A DNA stretch of 64,000 nt from Amycolatopsis anabasis (GTDB lineage Bacteria; Actinomycetota; Actinomycetes; Mycobacteriales; Pseudonocardiaceae), in the NCBI RefSeq assembly GCF_009765355.1, contig NZ_VTHK01000006.1, forward strand, positions 238,470 to 302,469. Direction: 5' to 3'. Numbering within the stretch: the first letter of the stretch is position 1; the number at the start of each line of letters is the position of its first letter. A program made the translations under genes and the position numbers. The notes below the pieces were generated by a model that saw nothing but the letters and a program-made list of their open reading frames with translations, had not been told where the DNA came from and ran no database searches. Positions 11,745 through 19,449 of the stretch are shown here, piece after piece.

Positions 11745-12089
11745 ATGCGCAAGTTCGGTAAATCATTGGCCGTGATCAGCAGTGGTGTCGCATTGGCATC
11801 GCTCTTAGGGGCCGGCACCGCGGCCGGGACCGACGCAACGCGGGGGCAGAACAGAGTGGCCGTTCCCGCTGAATATTCATGCTATACCGAGGCAATCGAG
11901 GATGCGAGAGTTCGAATCAAATGCATCTACGTTAACCGTGGAAAAGTCCGCGGGTACGCCGTGTGCGCTGGAGTGGACAGCAACATCGCCACCCGATGGA
12001 TAAGCGCTTACGCGGAGAACGAGGAAACAACCTCAACGGCCAAATGCAGGTGGGGCATCCGGAGTCATTACGTTGAAGCGGAGGGCTGA
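11745..12089 (+). CDS. Small secreted protein, unknown function
   Basis: 114-aa protein with a typical Sec signal (MRKFGKSLAVISSGVALASLLGAGTAAG, cleavage near residues 26-30). The mature part of about 85 residues has four cysteines (in YSCYTEA, RIKCIYV, YAVCAGV and AKCRWG), which suggests two disulfides. The start has an AAGGAG RBS. GC is lower than in its neighbours. It is followed by a 16-bp perfect hairpin terminator, so it is monocistronic. No family recognised; the size and fold pattern resemble the many small exported proteins of filamentous actinomycetes. Confidence 0.8.
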   Translation: MRKFGKSLAVISSGVALASLLGAGTAAGTDATRGQNRVAVPAEYSCYTEAIEDARVRIKCIYVNRGKVRGYAVCAGVDSNIATRWISAYAENEETTSTAKCRWGIRSHYVEAEG

Positions 12090-12100
12090 CGTCGGTTGCT

Positions 12101-12136
12101 GGGCCGCTCGCTGCGGGTCGCCGCAGCGAGCGGCCC
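12101..12136. terminator. Strong hairpin terminator
   Basis: A 16-bp perfect stem (GGGCCGCTCGCTGCGG and its complement) closed by the loop GTCG, 11 bases after the stop of the secreted-protein gene at 11745-12089. Confidence 0.85.
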
Positions 12137-12234
12137 GCACCGCCGGTGAACCGGCCGAATCTTCTTCCGGCACGACATCTTTCGCCGCTGCCGCGACGCC
12201 GCGCAGACGCCAAATCTCGCCTGCCGCGGGTAGC

Positions 12235-12425
12235 GACCGGGTTCCCAACGGCTCATGACGTGGCAGGTGGCGGCGATGTCGACGGCGCTGATGTCCAGAT
12301 GGGTGTGGTCGTCGATGAACGCGATCGCGGCTCGGCGGCAGGCGCCTACGACGTCGTGATCGACGCCGCGGGCAGCGAGGCCGGCCTCGCCCGGTGTGCC
12401 GAACTCGCGTGCCCTGGCGATCAGC
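12235..12425 (-). pseudogene. AraC-type helix-turn-helix remnant
   Basis: On the minus strand one frame reads AREFGTPGEAGLAARGVDHD, then RRAAIAFIDDHTHLDISAVDIAATCHV. This closely resembles the first helix-turn-helix of AraC-family C-terminal domains (RRAxxFIEEHAHxDIxxxDIAxAxHVS). It then degenerates after HVMSRWEPG, and no full AraC domain, ligand domain or start is present. I read it as a decayed fragment adjoining another remnant at 12421. Assignment rests on one motif. Confidence 0.5.
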
Positions 12426-12740
12426 CAAGGGCTTCCTCTTTGGTGACCTCGTGGCATCGGGCCACGACCGGTTCTCCGGCTCCCCGGGCGGTCAGGCAAA
12501 GCGCGAGCCGGGACCACGCGATCTTGAACGTCACCGGCGTGCCGGGCTCGCCGGTCAGGAACATCTGTTCCGGGCTCCCGTCGGCACACCGGGTCATCAC
12601 GGCGGGCTCACCCGCGCCGTTGTTGGTGAGGCATCGGCCGTGGACCTCGTTCTCGACGTGCCTCCCCCGCGTGTTCATCCGCTGGCCGGGGCTACCGTCG
12701 CACGGAGCCGCCCGGTGGCCACTGCGGTGAGCAGAACACG
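12421..12740 (-). pseudogene. Ricin-B/beta-trefoil lectin-like fragment
   Basis: An open minus-strand stretch contains PCDGSPGQR, then GRCLTNNGAGEPAVMTRCADGS and later CLTARGAGEPVVARC. These are QxW/CLD-type lectin repeat motifs of secreted actinomycete proteins. There is no proper start; a signal-like beginning (MRCRVLLTAVATGR at about 12750) is in another frame, consistent with a frameshift. The 258-base open segment from 12678 lacks an RBS. Probably a degraded carbohydrate-binding protein. Confidence 0.45.
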
Positions 12741-12766
12741 GCAGCGCATGTGCGACCCCTCGCTGG

Positions 12767-13120
12767 TCAAGAGGTCGCCCTGGATCGGGTCAGCACATCG
12801 CGGCAGGCCCGGGCCAACGCGTCCAGCAACGCCGTCCGCTCGAGCGGGTCCAGCTTGGCCAGGGTGCGATCGGAAGTGATTTCGGCCTCGGCCATGAACC
12901 GGGACGCCTTGGCAGCACCGATTCTGGGCAGGTGCCGCAACGCCACCGAAACCTTGATCCGGCCGACAACCGGATCGCGCGTGGCCTGCTCGAGCAGAAC
13001 GAGCAAACCCAACTCACCGGCCTTGAGTTCGCGCAGTATTTCCGCGCGCCGACGTCGGACTTCGGCGGCCTTGAGCAGCGCACTCTGGCGTTGTTCGGCC
13101 GTCGGGTGGGGAACAGGCAT
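12767..13120 (-). CDS. Actinobacterial integration host factor (mIHF)-type DNA-binding protein
   Basis: 117-aa nucleoid-associated protein of the mIHF family. Family features are the N-terminal TAEQRQSALLKAAEVRRRRAEILRELKAGE helix, VGRIKVSVALRHLPRIGAAKASRFMAEAEI (helix-two-turn-helix containing LPRIGxxKA) and an ERTALLDALA tail. The start has a GGAGG RBS at optimal spacing. The main mIHF gene of actinobacteria normally lies beside gmk. This copy sits among secreted-protein genes and has diverged (LGLLVLLEQATRDP replaces the usual SLKEVLxEAxxDE), so it is probably a paralogue with a local or developmental role. Confidence 0.85.
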   Translation of the reverse strand: MPVPHPTAEQRQSALLKAAEVRRRRAEILRELKAGELGLLVLLEQATRDPVVGRIKVSVALRHLPRIGAAKASRFMAEAEITSDRTLAKLDPLERTALLDALARACRDVLTRSRATS

Positions 13121-13202
13121 GATCCTCCGGCTCGGAATCGGCGCATTGGGACAGCGCCCGGTTCGGCAAAGGGGCGGTCTGACGCACTGCCCGGCGCCGC
13201 AA

Positions 13203-13242
13203 GCCGACCGGCTCCGTCGCGGCCTCGGAGGAGCCGGTCGGC
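13203..13242. terminator. Hairpin terminator downstream of the 13286-13705 gene
   Basis: 13-bp perfect stem GCCGACCGGCTCC / GGAGCCGGTCGGC with a 14-base loop, 44 bases past the stop of the minus-strand secreted-protein gene. Confidence 0.75.
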
Positions 13243-13285
13243 CAGGCTGCCGGGGGCGGGTTGGAGGTGCCCTACCCCGGCGGGA

Positions 13286-13705
13286 TCATCGCGCCGACTC
13301 GAATGGGGCGAGCACCTCGTCGATTACGGCTTCGGAAACACCGAGTTGCTGTGCGGCTATCTTGACCTCTTCCGGATCGACGTTGCGCTGGAGCGCCGCG
13401 AGCAGTGGAATCTTGGGGTCGATCTCGGCGTCAATGGCGGACTTGATGACCTCCACCGGGTCGAAACCCTCATCCAGCGCCTTGTTGACAGCGGCGACGG
13501 GGGCATCGCCCGCGGCCAGAGCCTTGCCGATGAACTCGTCCAGGTCCGCATCCTCCCCGAGGAGATTGCTTCCCAGCACGAAATGCTTGTGGTGGGGCTC
13601 GGGTGCGGGAGGGGTGCCCACAACGGCCGCCTGCGCCACCCCACCGCCGATGATCATGGCGATGGCCGCCGCCATCGTGCCGCCGATAACTTTCGTCTTG
13701 TTCAT
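13286..13705 (-). CDS. Small secreted protein, unknown function
   Basis: 139 aa with a clear signal peptide (MNKTKVIGGTMAAAIAMIIGGGVAQA, cleavage near residue 26). The mature protein has no cysteine and is rich in short acidic helices (LDEFIGKALAAGDAPVAAVNKALDEGFDPVEVIKSAIDAEIDP). The pattern of repeated helices resembles small exported helical proteins, but I do not recognise the family. AGGAAG RBS in front of the ATG at 13705. Monocistronic, with its own terminator. It belongs to a run of secreted proteins reading the same way. Confidence 0.78.
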   Translation of the reverse strand: MNKTKVIGGTMAAAIAMIIGGGVAQAAVVGTPPAPEPHHKHFVLGSNLLGEDADLDEFIGKALAAGDAPVAAVNKALDEGFDPVEVIKSAIDAEIDPKIPLLAALQRNVDPEEVKIAAQQLGVSEAVIDEVLAPFESAR

Positions 13706-13751
13706 TTATACTTCCTGATCTTCTTTCCCAACGGAATGCCGATGTCGCACG

Positions 13752-13792
13752 GGTGCGGGATCCGGCCTCGCACCAGGTCCGAATCCCGCACC
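13752..13792. terminator. Hairpin terminator downstream of the 13845-14207 gene
   Basis: GGTGCGGGAT / ATCCCGCACC, a 10-bp perfect stem with a 21-base loop, 53 bases beyond the stop of the minus-strand gene at 13845. Confidence 0.65.
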
Positions 13793-13844
13793 GCGCGCTC
13801 TCCCCCGGGCCGCCCGTAGCGGACGGCCGCGGTCCCTGCCCGGG

Positions 13845-14207
13845 TCAGTTGCCCTGAGCCGTGCCACCGTCCTTGATGCCGCCGGAGGCGCAGTTCTCCG
13901 GGTCCTGGTCCTTGGCCTTGTTCGTGCCCTTGGACAGGATCGGAATCTGCGGGTTGTTCAGGACGTCCTCCAGGTATGCCTGGATCGCGATGATGTTGAT
14001 GTTGTTGTCGCAAACGCCGAGCACGGCATCCACGTTGTGCAGCACATCCGTGTTGTTGAGGTTCAGCACGCCCGACTGTTCGGCTTCATCGGATACGCTT
14101 GAGTTCGGGTAGTCGTCCTGCTGAGCCGGACTGGCCGAAGCCATCCCGCCGAAGAAGAAAGCCGAAGCGGCCATTACAGCGCCGACGATACCTACCTTTT
14201 TCAGCAT
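13845..14207 (-). CDS. Secreted rodlin-like protein, copy 1
   Basis: 120-aa exported protein: signal peptide MLKKVGIVGAVMAASAFFFGGMASA, then a mature part of about 95 residues. Its core VLHNVDAVLGVCDNNINIIAIQAYLEDVLNN is shared almost residue for residue with the gene at 14583. A second Cys lies in DPENCASGG, so one intramolecular disulfide is likely. The hydrophobic core flanked by Asn-rich segments and the two cysteines recall rodlin/chaplin-type aerial hypha proteins, but this is resemblance and not a firm family match. GGAG RBS at the ATG. Own promoter region and terminator. Confidence 0.75.
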   Translation of the reverse strand: MLKKVGIVGAVMAASAFFFGGMASASPAQQDDYPNSSVSDEAEQSGVLNLNNTDVLHNVDAVLGVCDNNINIIAIQAYLEDVLNNPQIPILSKGTNKAKDQDPENCASGGIKDGGTAQGN

Positions 14208-14344
14208 TTTACTACTCCATTCTTATTTAACTGACCAACTTTTGTAAACGCGGCATCGGATTGGGTCTGGTACGAGCTGTCCGGGGTACCGGGGTAAACC
14301 AGCAGCACGCTTGCTCGCGGTGACCCGCAGAAACGCGTCGAACA

Positions 14345-14383
14345 GAGATACGGGGCCGACCTGGGCATGCGGCCCCGTATCTC
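14345..14383. terminator. Strong hairpin terminator downstream of the 14583-14939 gene
   Basis: GAGATACGGGGCCG / CGGCCCCGTATCTC, a 14-bp perfect stem with an 11-base loop, in the 375-base gap 14208-14582. Nothing else is evident in that gap apart from the promoter of the 13845-14207 gene. Confidence 0.8.
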
Positions 14384-14582
14384 CTTGTCTCGATGCGCCG
14401 CGCCTTCGAGACGAACGTTTGGCGGTGGGAGTGTGCAGTTCGCCCCCGATCAATTCGTTCGCCCGCGTCCAGAACGACGCCTGCGCATCGAATCGCCAAG
14501 CCGCGGCCCCGGCGCCCACCGATCATTCGGCCAGGAGATTGCCTTCTCATGGTCGGCGACACCGGGCCCGCACTCGACGAAG

Positions 14583-14939
14583 TCAGTTGTTCTGACTGCT
14601 TCCGCCGTCGACGAGGCTGCTGGACGAGCAGTTGTGCGGATCCTGATCCGTTGACTGGTTGTGCGTGGTGGACAGGATCGGGATGCCAAGGTTATTGGCG
14701 ACATCCCTGAGGTATGCCTGGATGGCGATGATGTTGATGTTGTTTTCGCACAAGCCGAGGTCGATGTTCACGTTGTGCAGCAACTCGGTGTTGTTCAGAT
14801 TGACCAGCGCGGTCTGCTCGTTCGAATCTTGCACGGGGCCGGTGTCCCGGTCGTGACCCTCACCTGCCGAGGCCACACCTCCCAGCATGAGCAGGCTCGC
14901 GGCCGCGGTGGCCGCAACGAACCCAACCTTCTTCAACAC
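14583..14939 (-). CDS. Secreted rodlin-like protein, copy 2
   Basis: 118-aa exported protein, paralogue of 13845-14207. The GTG at 14939 is preferred to an ATG eight codons upstream because it gives a start (VLKKVGFVAA) matching the paralogue and has a GGAG RBS 7 bases before it. Signal peptide to about ASA. The mature core LLHNVNIDLGLCENNINIIAIQAYLRDVANN repeats the copy 1 motif, with Cys also conserved in DPHNCSSSS. Sequence outside the core has diverged, suggesting an old duplication under selection for the core. Probably a surface-assembling protein; not proven. Confidence 0.75.
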   Translation of the reverse strand: MLKKVGFVAATAAASLLMLGGVASAGEGHDRDTGPVQDSNEQTALVNLNNTELLHNVNIDLGLCENNINIIAIQAYLRDVANNLGIPILSTTHNQSTDQDPHNCSSSSLVDGGSSQNN

Positions 14940-15220
14940 GGCGATCTCCTCAATGACGAACAATCAGGCATCTTCCTACGCGATGGGGATTTCCTTGCGC
15001 GACAGGAAAATGATCTCCTCCACCCGCGCCCAGAAACTTACCGGTCGTCGGGAAGTGATTCCAGGTGGTAACCCCATTGTGTCCACGGCCAAGCTTCTGA
15101 CCGCCGTTTTGTACACCCGTCCGGGTATTGACTTCACGTGCATCTGCGCGAGCACCGCAACGCTTTGCGCCCCAACAAGATCAACAACTGCGGGGCGGGC
15201 GGCCCGGCTGCCGTGTCCGG

Positions 15221-15781
15221 TCATCGGCGCGCCTGGCTCAATCTGTCGATCAGGGCGTGCAGCTGGTCCGGCGTCGGGTCCGTTCGCCCGAGCCATCTCT
15301 CGATACGCCGGTTGAACTCGGCGGCCAGCGGACTCCGCAGGCCGATTTCCAGGATGCGATGCACATGCACCATCCACACCGGGCCGACACGCAGCGGAAG
15401 AAGCCCAACGGTGTCCAATCCTCCCTCGTTCAGTTCCTGCTCCGCCCAGCCTTCGAGGCAACGCTCCAGTTCGCCGGGCCGATAGGAGAAGACGAGTGCG
15501 ACCTGGTAGGCGGGGAACCAGCAGCCGAACGGCGGACTCTCCTCCTCGAACCACACTTCGACCACGCCGTGCCCGAACAGGTTCAGGGACTCGTCCGTCC
15601 AGGCGACTTCGTGCTGCAGGCTGAAGATCGCGCACACCGCCGCCATCTCGCGGATCTCGGGCTCGAGGGAACGATCGGCGACGTACGCCAGCCCGAGGCG
15701 GTACCAGAACTCCCCCACGGACTCTCCCGCCCGTCGGTGCACGCCATATCTGCGCAGCGCCTCCGAAACGTCCCAGGTCAT
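15221..15781 (-). CDS. Hypothetical cytoplasmic protein
   Basis: 186-aa protein with no signal peptide and no recognised domain. It is rich in Trp, Glu and aromatic residues (VEVWFEEESPPFGCWFPAYQVALVFSY, about residues 74-100) and ends with a helical RTDPTPDQLHALIDRL segment. The start at 15781 has a GGAGG RBS. It lies between the two rodlin-like genes and the His-rich protein gene, all on the same strand, but each neighbour is separated by hairpins. Function unknown. The 281-base interval 14940-15220 contains no convincing gene. Confidence 0.65.
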   Translation of the reverse strand: MTWDVSEALRRYGVHRRAGESVGEFWYRLGLAYVADRSLEPEIREMAAVCAIFSLQHEVAWTDESLNLFGHGVVEVWFEEESPPFGCWFPAYQVALVFSYRPGELERCLEGWAEQELNEGGLDTVGLLPLRVGPVWMVHVHRILEIGLRSPLAAEFNRRIERWLGRTDPTPDQLHALIDRLSQARR

Positions 15782-15805
15782 CGAACACCTCCGAGCACGA
15801 GAAAC

Positions 15806-15839
15806 GGCTCTGCGCCGGCAACTGGGCCGACGCAGAGCC
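15806..15839. terminator. Hairpin terminator after the His-rich protein gene
   Basis: GGCTCTGCG / CGCAGAGCC stem with a 16-base loop, 102 bases beyond the stop of the minus-strand gene 15941-16846. Confidence 0.65.
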
Positions 15840-15940
15840 TTGGGTCCGCACTAGGCCGTACTAGCGCGGCAATGTGGGAAATTTCGTTGTACGGCTCCGT
15901 GGTTCGTCCGGTCGCTCGCTCCGGACGACACCCCGGGCGG

Positions 15941-16846
15941 CTACCTGGTGCCCGCCGCGCTCGTCTGGTTGTACGAGGACGCGCCGTGGCGGCCGGCGGC
16001 CGACCCATTCATCGCGTGCAGCGAGAAGTGGGTACTCCCGAAGCTGGTGAGCGAGTCGCTGCTCGCCCCCTCGAACCCGGCTGCCGTGGCGGATTCGTGA
16101 TAGGCGCTGAAGCTGCCGGGAATGGCGTGGTGATGGTGGTGGTGGCCTTCGTCATCGCCAACGCGCTGCTCCCGGTAACCCGCACCGGTGGTGGTCTGCT
16201 TCGGCGCCCGGTGGGTCACCGAAGAGAACCGGTGCACGGGCGCGGCTTCGGTCGCCTCGGCTTCCTCGCCCTCGGTGGCTTCCTCGGATTCGGTGGCTTC
16301 GTCGGCCTCCGACTCCTCGACCTCGATGGTGGTGTTCTCGGTGGCGGTGTTCTCGTCGTCGGACTCCACCTCGGCGGCCTGCCCCTGGTCCTGAGTCTGG
16401 GACTGGGTCTGGTTGAGGTTCACCGTCACGTCGTCGTCATCGTCGCCATGCACGATCAGCCAGGGGTGGTGGTGGTGACCGTCATGGTCGCCATCCACCA
16501 TCAGCCAGGGATGGTGATGACCGTGATGGCTGTGCGGATGGTGGTGCCAGTTCCAACCGGAGTTGTACGACGCGGATCCCGTTTCGTAGGTGCCCGCGCC
16601 GCCGAGCCCGGCGTAGGTTCCGGACTGCGCGTGAACGGCGAATTCGTCGCCCCAGCCGTGGCTGCCGGCCGCTGAGGTCGCATCGACGGTTCCCGCGCCG
16701 CCGATCCCGGCGAACGTCCCGGACTCGTGGTACGCGCTGCCGCTTCCGGTGGTCCCGGGCACTTCGGCCTGGCCCGTCCCGGTGAGGAACAACACCAATG
16801 GCACGACCAGCGCTCCCGCGCCTGCCATGCGTCGGATGATAGACAT
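15941..16846 (-). CDS. Secreted two-module protein with His-rich and acidic linker
   Basis: 301 aa. Signal peptide in residues 1-27. Two homologous modules follow a shared pattern (SAYHES...AG..GA...D...S.GS......F..HA..G..AG..GA..Y): residues 37-97 and 247-300. Between them lie a His-rich tract (about 100-135, with HHHPHSHHGHHHPW and HDGHHHHPW), an Asp run (134-139), a Gln/Asn patch, an acidic Glu/Ala/Thr tract (about 158-202) and a His6 run (235-240). No cysteines. The His clusters suggest binding of Ni, Zn or Cu; the Gly/Ala/Ser modules look like a structural surface protein. No known family recognised. Probably cell-envelope or aerial-surface associated. Confidence 0.75.
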   Translation of the reverse strand: MSIIRRMAGAGALVVPLVLFLTGTGQAEVPGTTGSGSAYHESGTFAGIGGAGTVDATSAAGSHGWGDEFAVHAQSGTYAGLGGAGTYETGSASYNSGWNWHHHPHSHHGHHHPWLMVDGDHDGHHHHPWLIVHGDDDDDVTVNLNQTQSQTQDQGQAAEVESDDENTATENTTIEVEESEADEATESEEATEGEEAEATEAAPVHRFSSVTHRAPKQTTTGAGYREQRVGDDEGHHHHHHAIPGSFSAYHESATAAGFEGASSDSLTSFGSTHFSLHAMNGSAAGRHGASSYNQTSAAGTR

Positions 16847-17195
16847 CTAGTACTCTCTCCCTTTCTTCAACAGTCAGGCGTGACCTTTTCTGTTGACGTG
16901 ACGAAAGGTCGCCTGGTACGTACGAGGCCCGTTCCGGGAACCTCACGTCGAAAATACCCAGGAATCGCCGAAATGAACCCGTCGCGGAACTTGTGACACT
17001 CAATCGAGTGGGCAGCGGATATCCGATTCTCCGGGCCGCACTCACAAGATCCCCTTGCGGGAGCGATATTCCGCTCATCGGCTCGGTTCACGAACGTGCG
17101 ACCGCCTGCTTTCGCAAAATTGTGCGCAGCACAATATCGCCGCACCCGGGAGGCCTACGGACACGACGTGCTGCTCGCTTTTATCCTTTTGGCCG
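16847..17195. other. Intergenic region without a convincing gene
   Basis: About 350 bases, locally lower in GC, between the His-rich protein start and the GH43-like gene stop, both minus strand. It must carry the promoter of the His-rich protein gene. I see no RNA gene or strong repeat. Confidence 0.5.
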
Positions 17196-18134
17196 TCAGG
17201 CCAGCTCCGGGCGGCCGCGGACGAACGCGATCGGCAACAGGTAGAGGCCGCGTTCCTTGCGCTCACCGCGCAGCCATCCGTGGAAGAAGACGAGTTCGCC
17301 CAGCACGTCCGCGCCACCCGGACCGTCCACCGCGCCGTCCAGCCGTGCACTGGTCAGCAGCGGCTCCTTCGCCTTGCGGTACGGCCCACCGACGGTATCG
17401 GCGGTGGCGAAGGCCGTGTGGTAACCGCCGCTGAGGAAGTTGTCGGCGGAGTAGAAGAGGACATAGCGCAGTCCCTGCTTGATGATCACCGGGGCCTCGA
17501 CGACGCCGTTCTCCGACGGATCGTCGGCGCGGAGGAGCTCCTGCCTGCCTCCGACGAGCGCGGTGCCGTCCCGCGTGGTCCGCTGCAGCCAGATCGCGGA
17601 CGGGGGCGTGGAACCGCTTTCCGACTTGTACGCCAGGTAACGCGTCCCGTCGGAGTCGACGAAGGTGCGCGGGTCGATGTCGGTGGAATCCGCCGGGTCG
17701 CAGACCAGCGGGCGATCGCCGAACGGGGTGAACGGCCCGGTCACCGCGGCCGCCACGGCCATGCCGACGCATCGGCGGCCAGGGGCGGACTCGACGGCCG
17801 CGAAGTACATCAGGAACGAGCCGTCGTCGCGGCGGAAGACCTCGGGCGCCCAATAGCCCCCCGCGGGGTCGGCCCAGGCGGGATCCGCGGCCAGCGCGTC
17901 CCCGACGACGCGCCACGGGCCGTCCGCCCGCTCCGCCCGGGCGAAGGGGACCCGGCCGGACGCGCTGGTGGTGGAGAAGGCGAACTGCCCCTCGTCGGTC
18001 ACCACGACATCGGGATCCGCGAAGTCCTGGTCTAGCAGGAGCGCGGGCCGATCGGCGCGGGCGGCGGACGCGGCGGCCGGGGCGAACCAGCCGAGCAGGA
18101 GGACCACCGCGGCCAGCAGGCCTGTCCACTTCAT
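17196..18134 (-). CDS. Secreted glycoside hydrolase family 43-like protein
   Basis: 312-aa five-bladed-propeller-type glycosidase (arabinanase/xylosidase group), exported through a Sec signal (residues 1-28, ending AAASAA). Three acidic residues of GH43 are visible: Asp in DQDFADPDVV (general base region, about residues 36-42), Asp in DSTDIDPRTFVDSDGT, and Glu in NGVVEAPVIIK (general acid). WAPEVFRRDDGSFLMYF is the usual blade motif. The ATG at 18134 begins the signal peptide. It lies 32 bases after a lipoprotein gene in the same direction and may be cotranscribed. Substrate unknown; the neighbouring locus suggests action on wall or capsular polysaccharide. Confidence 0.87.
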   Translation of the reverse strand: MKWTGLLAAVVLLLGWFAPAAASAARADRPALLLDQDFADPDVVVTDEGQFAFSTTSASGRVPFARAERADGPWRVVGDALAADPAWADPAGGYWAPEVFRRDDGSFLMYFAAVESAPGRRCVGMAVAAAVTGPFTPFGDRPLVCDPADSTDIDPRTFVDSDGTRYLAYKSESGSTPPSAIWLQRTTRDGTALVGGRQELLRADDPSENGVVEAPVIIKQGLRYVLFYSADNFLSGGYHTAFATADTVGGPYRKAKEPLLTSARLDGAVDGPGGADVLGELVFFHGWLRGERKERGLYLLPIAFVRGRPELA

Positions 18135-18166
18135 ACACACCTCCGATCTGGCGACGGGCTCGGCCG

Positions 18167-19114
18167 TCACTCGTAGACGACGTACTTCGGCCGGGGCGCG
18201 AGGGCCATCACTTCGGCGGGCGAAAGCAGGGGCTGCCCGTGCCTGGTGTCCTCCTCGTAGAAGAGCTTCATCCCGGCGTGGACGTGTGCCGGTTTCCGCG
18301 CCATCACCTGTTTCCACGTGGCCCGCTTGAGCGCCGGCCCGCCGATCCCGTCGGCCACCTTGATCATCGAAACCCCGGGATGGGGTCGCAGCTTCTCCTC
18401 GTCCCGGACCACCGAAGCGGCGACTTGGTGGTAGACCATCACCTTGTCCGGCAGTCCCGAGGTAGCGACCAGCTCGGCGAGGTAGGCGGCGACCCCGTCG
18501 AGTTCCGCACCGGTCGTCGAGCCGAACTTCGCACCGGGGACCACACCTTCCGGCACCGCCCACTCCGGATCGAGGGCGACGCCCACGTCCGGGTTCAGGA
18601 GCCACCGCCGGTACCGGGCGACCTCGTCGAGAAAGGGCGCCCTCCCCGGCTGAATGTTCAGCAGCAGCAGGGAATTCGCCGATCGCGCGTGCTCCAGGTA
18701 CCGGTGGATCGTGTCTTCACCCACGTGGGTCCGATAGCGCCCGTCCGGTCCCGGCGCGGACTGGACCATGGTGGCGATGAGTTCGATGACCGAGCGCCCG
18801 GCGCCGTATTCCGCCGACTGCTTCCGCAACAAGGCGGACGCCACCCGCAGATCCCCGGTCATCTTGCCCAATGACTTCGTACCCGCGGCACCGCAGAAAC
18901 CGACGAGCAGCGAATCGGCAACCGGTTCGCGCTTCGGGGCAGGCGTGGACGGGGCTGGGGAAACCGGACGTTCCACCAAGGAGCCTTGCTGCGTCGCCGG
19001 CGCCGAGCACCCGCTCATGGCCGCCGACAGGAATCCCACCATCGCGGCACGTCTGCCGATTCCGGCCGAACGGCCGCTATCGGCGGACAAGGGCACAGCA
19101 GCTTTTCCGACCAC
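18167..19114 (-). CDS. Putative lipoprotein with TIM-barrel-like domain
   Basis: About 315 aa from a GTG at 19114 (GGAAGGA upstream); the frame is open further upstream without homology. A twin-arginine and lipobox-like segment GRRAAMVGFLSAAMSGC suggests export and lipid attachment at that Cys. A Pro-rich spacer is followed by a soluble domain with barrel-like strands (NSLLLLNIQPG, GVALDPEWAVP, DKVMVYHQVAAS, VSMIKVADGIG, PKYVVYE). The Asp-Pro-Glu-Trp and Glu residues could be catalytic as in glycosidases, but no family is recognised. Probably an operon with the GH43 gene. Confidence 0.7.
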   Translation of the reverse strand: MVGKAAVPLSADSGRSAGIGRRAAMVGFLSAAMSGCSAPATQQGSLVERPVSPAPSTPAPKREPVADSLLVGFCGAAGTKSLGKMTGDLRVASALLRKQSAEYGAGRSVIELIATMVQSAPGPDGRYRTHVGEDTIHRYLEHARSANSLLLLNIQPGRAPFLDEVARYRRWLLNPDVGVALDPEWAVPEGVVPGAKFGSTTGAELDGVAAYLAELVATSGLPDKVMVYHQVAASVVRDEEKLRPHPGVSMIKVADGIGGPALKRATWKQVMARKPAHVHAGMKLFYEEDTRHGQPLLSPAEVMALAPRPKYVVYE

Positions 19115-19449
19115 TGGGATTCCAGCTTTCCTTCCGTGCGGAGCCAACAACTGCCGCGACCGGAATCGGTATTCGTAAAATAGATTGGCGTGGGGCGAGG
19201 GCCGGGGCACTTGCTCGCCCCACGCCAAATAGCCGGAAAGCGCCGACGGCGGAACTCTGCCTGATTCGGCCATCTCCGCGAATTACCGGCCGTCATGCGA
19301 ACTCGACCAAGGTCCGCGAATATTGATGATCTTTGTTCAACGCGGATGACGTTACCGCAGTGTTTTCCGGCTTACCACCGGTCCACGCCCTTTGTGCGAA
19401 GCCCTGGACGGTCAGCCCACCAGCCGGGTTCCCGTTCGGGGGATTCCTG
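19115..19449. other. Intergenic region
   Basis: About 335 bases between the lipoprotein gene start and the lysyl-oxidase-like gene stop. It probably holds the promoter of the lipoprotein-GH43 pair. No supported gene. Confidence 0.4.
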
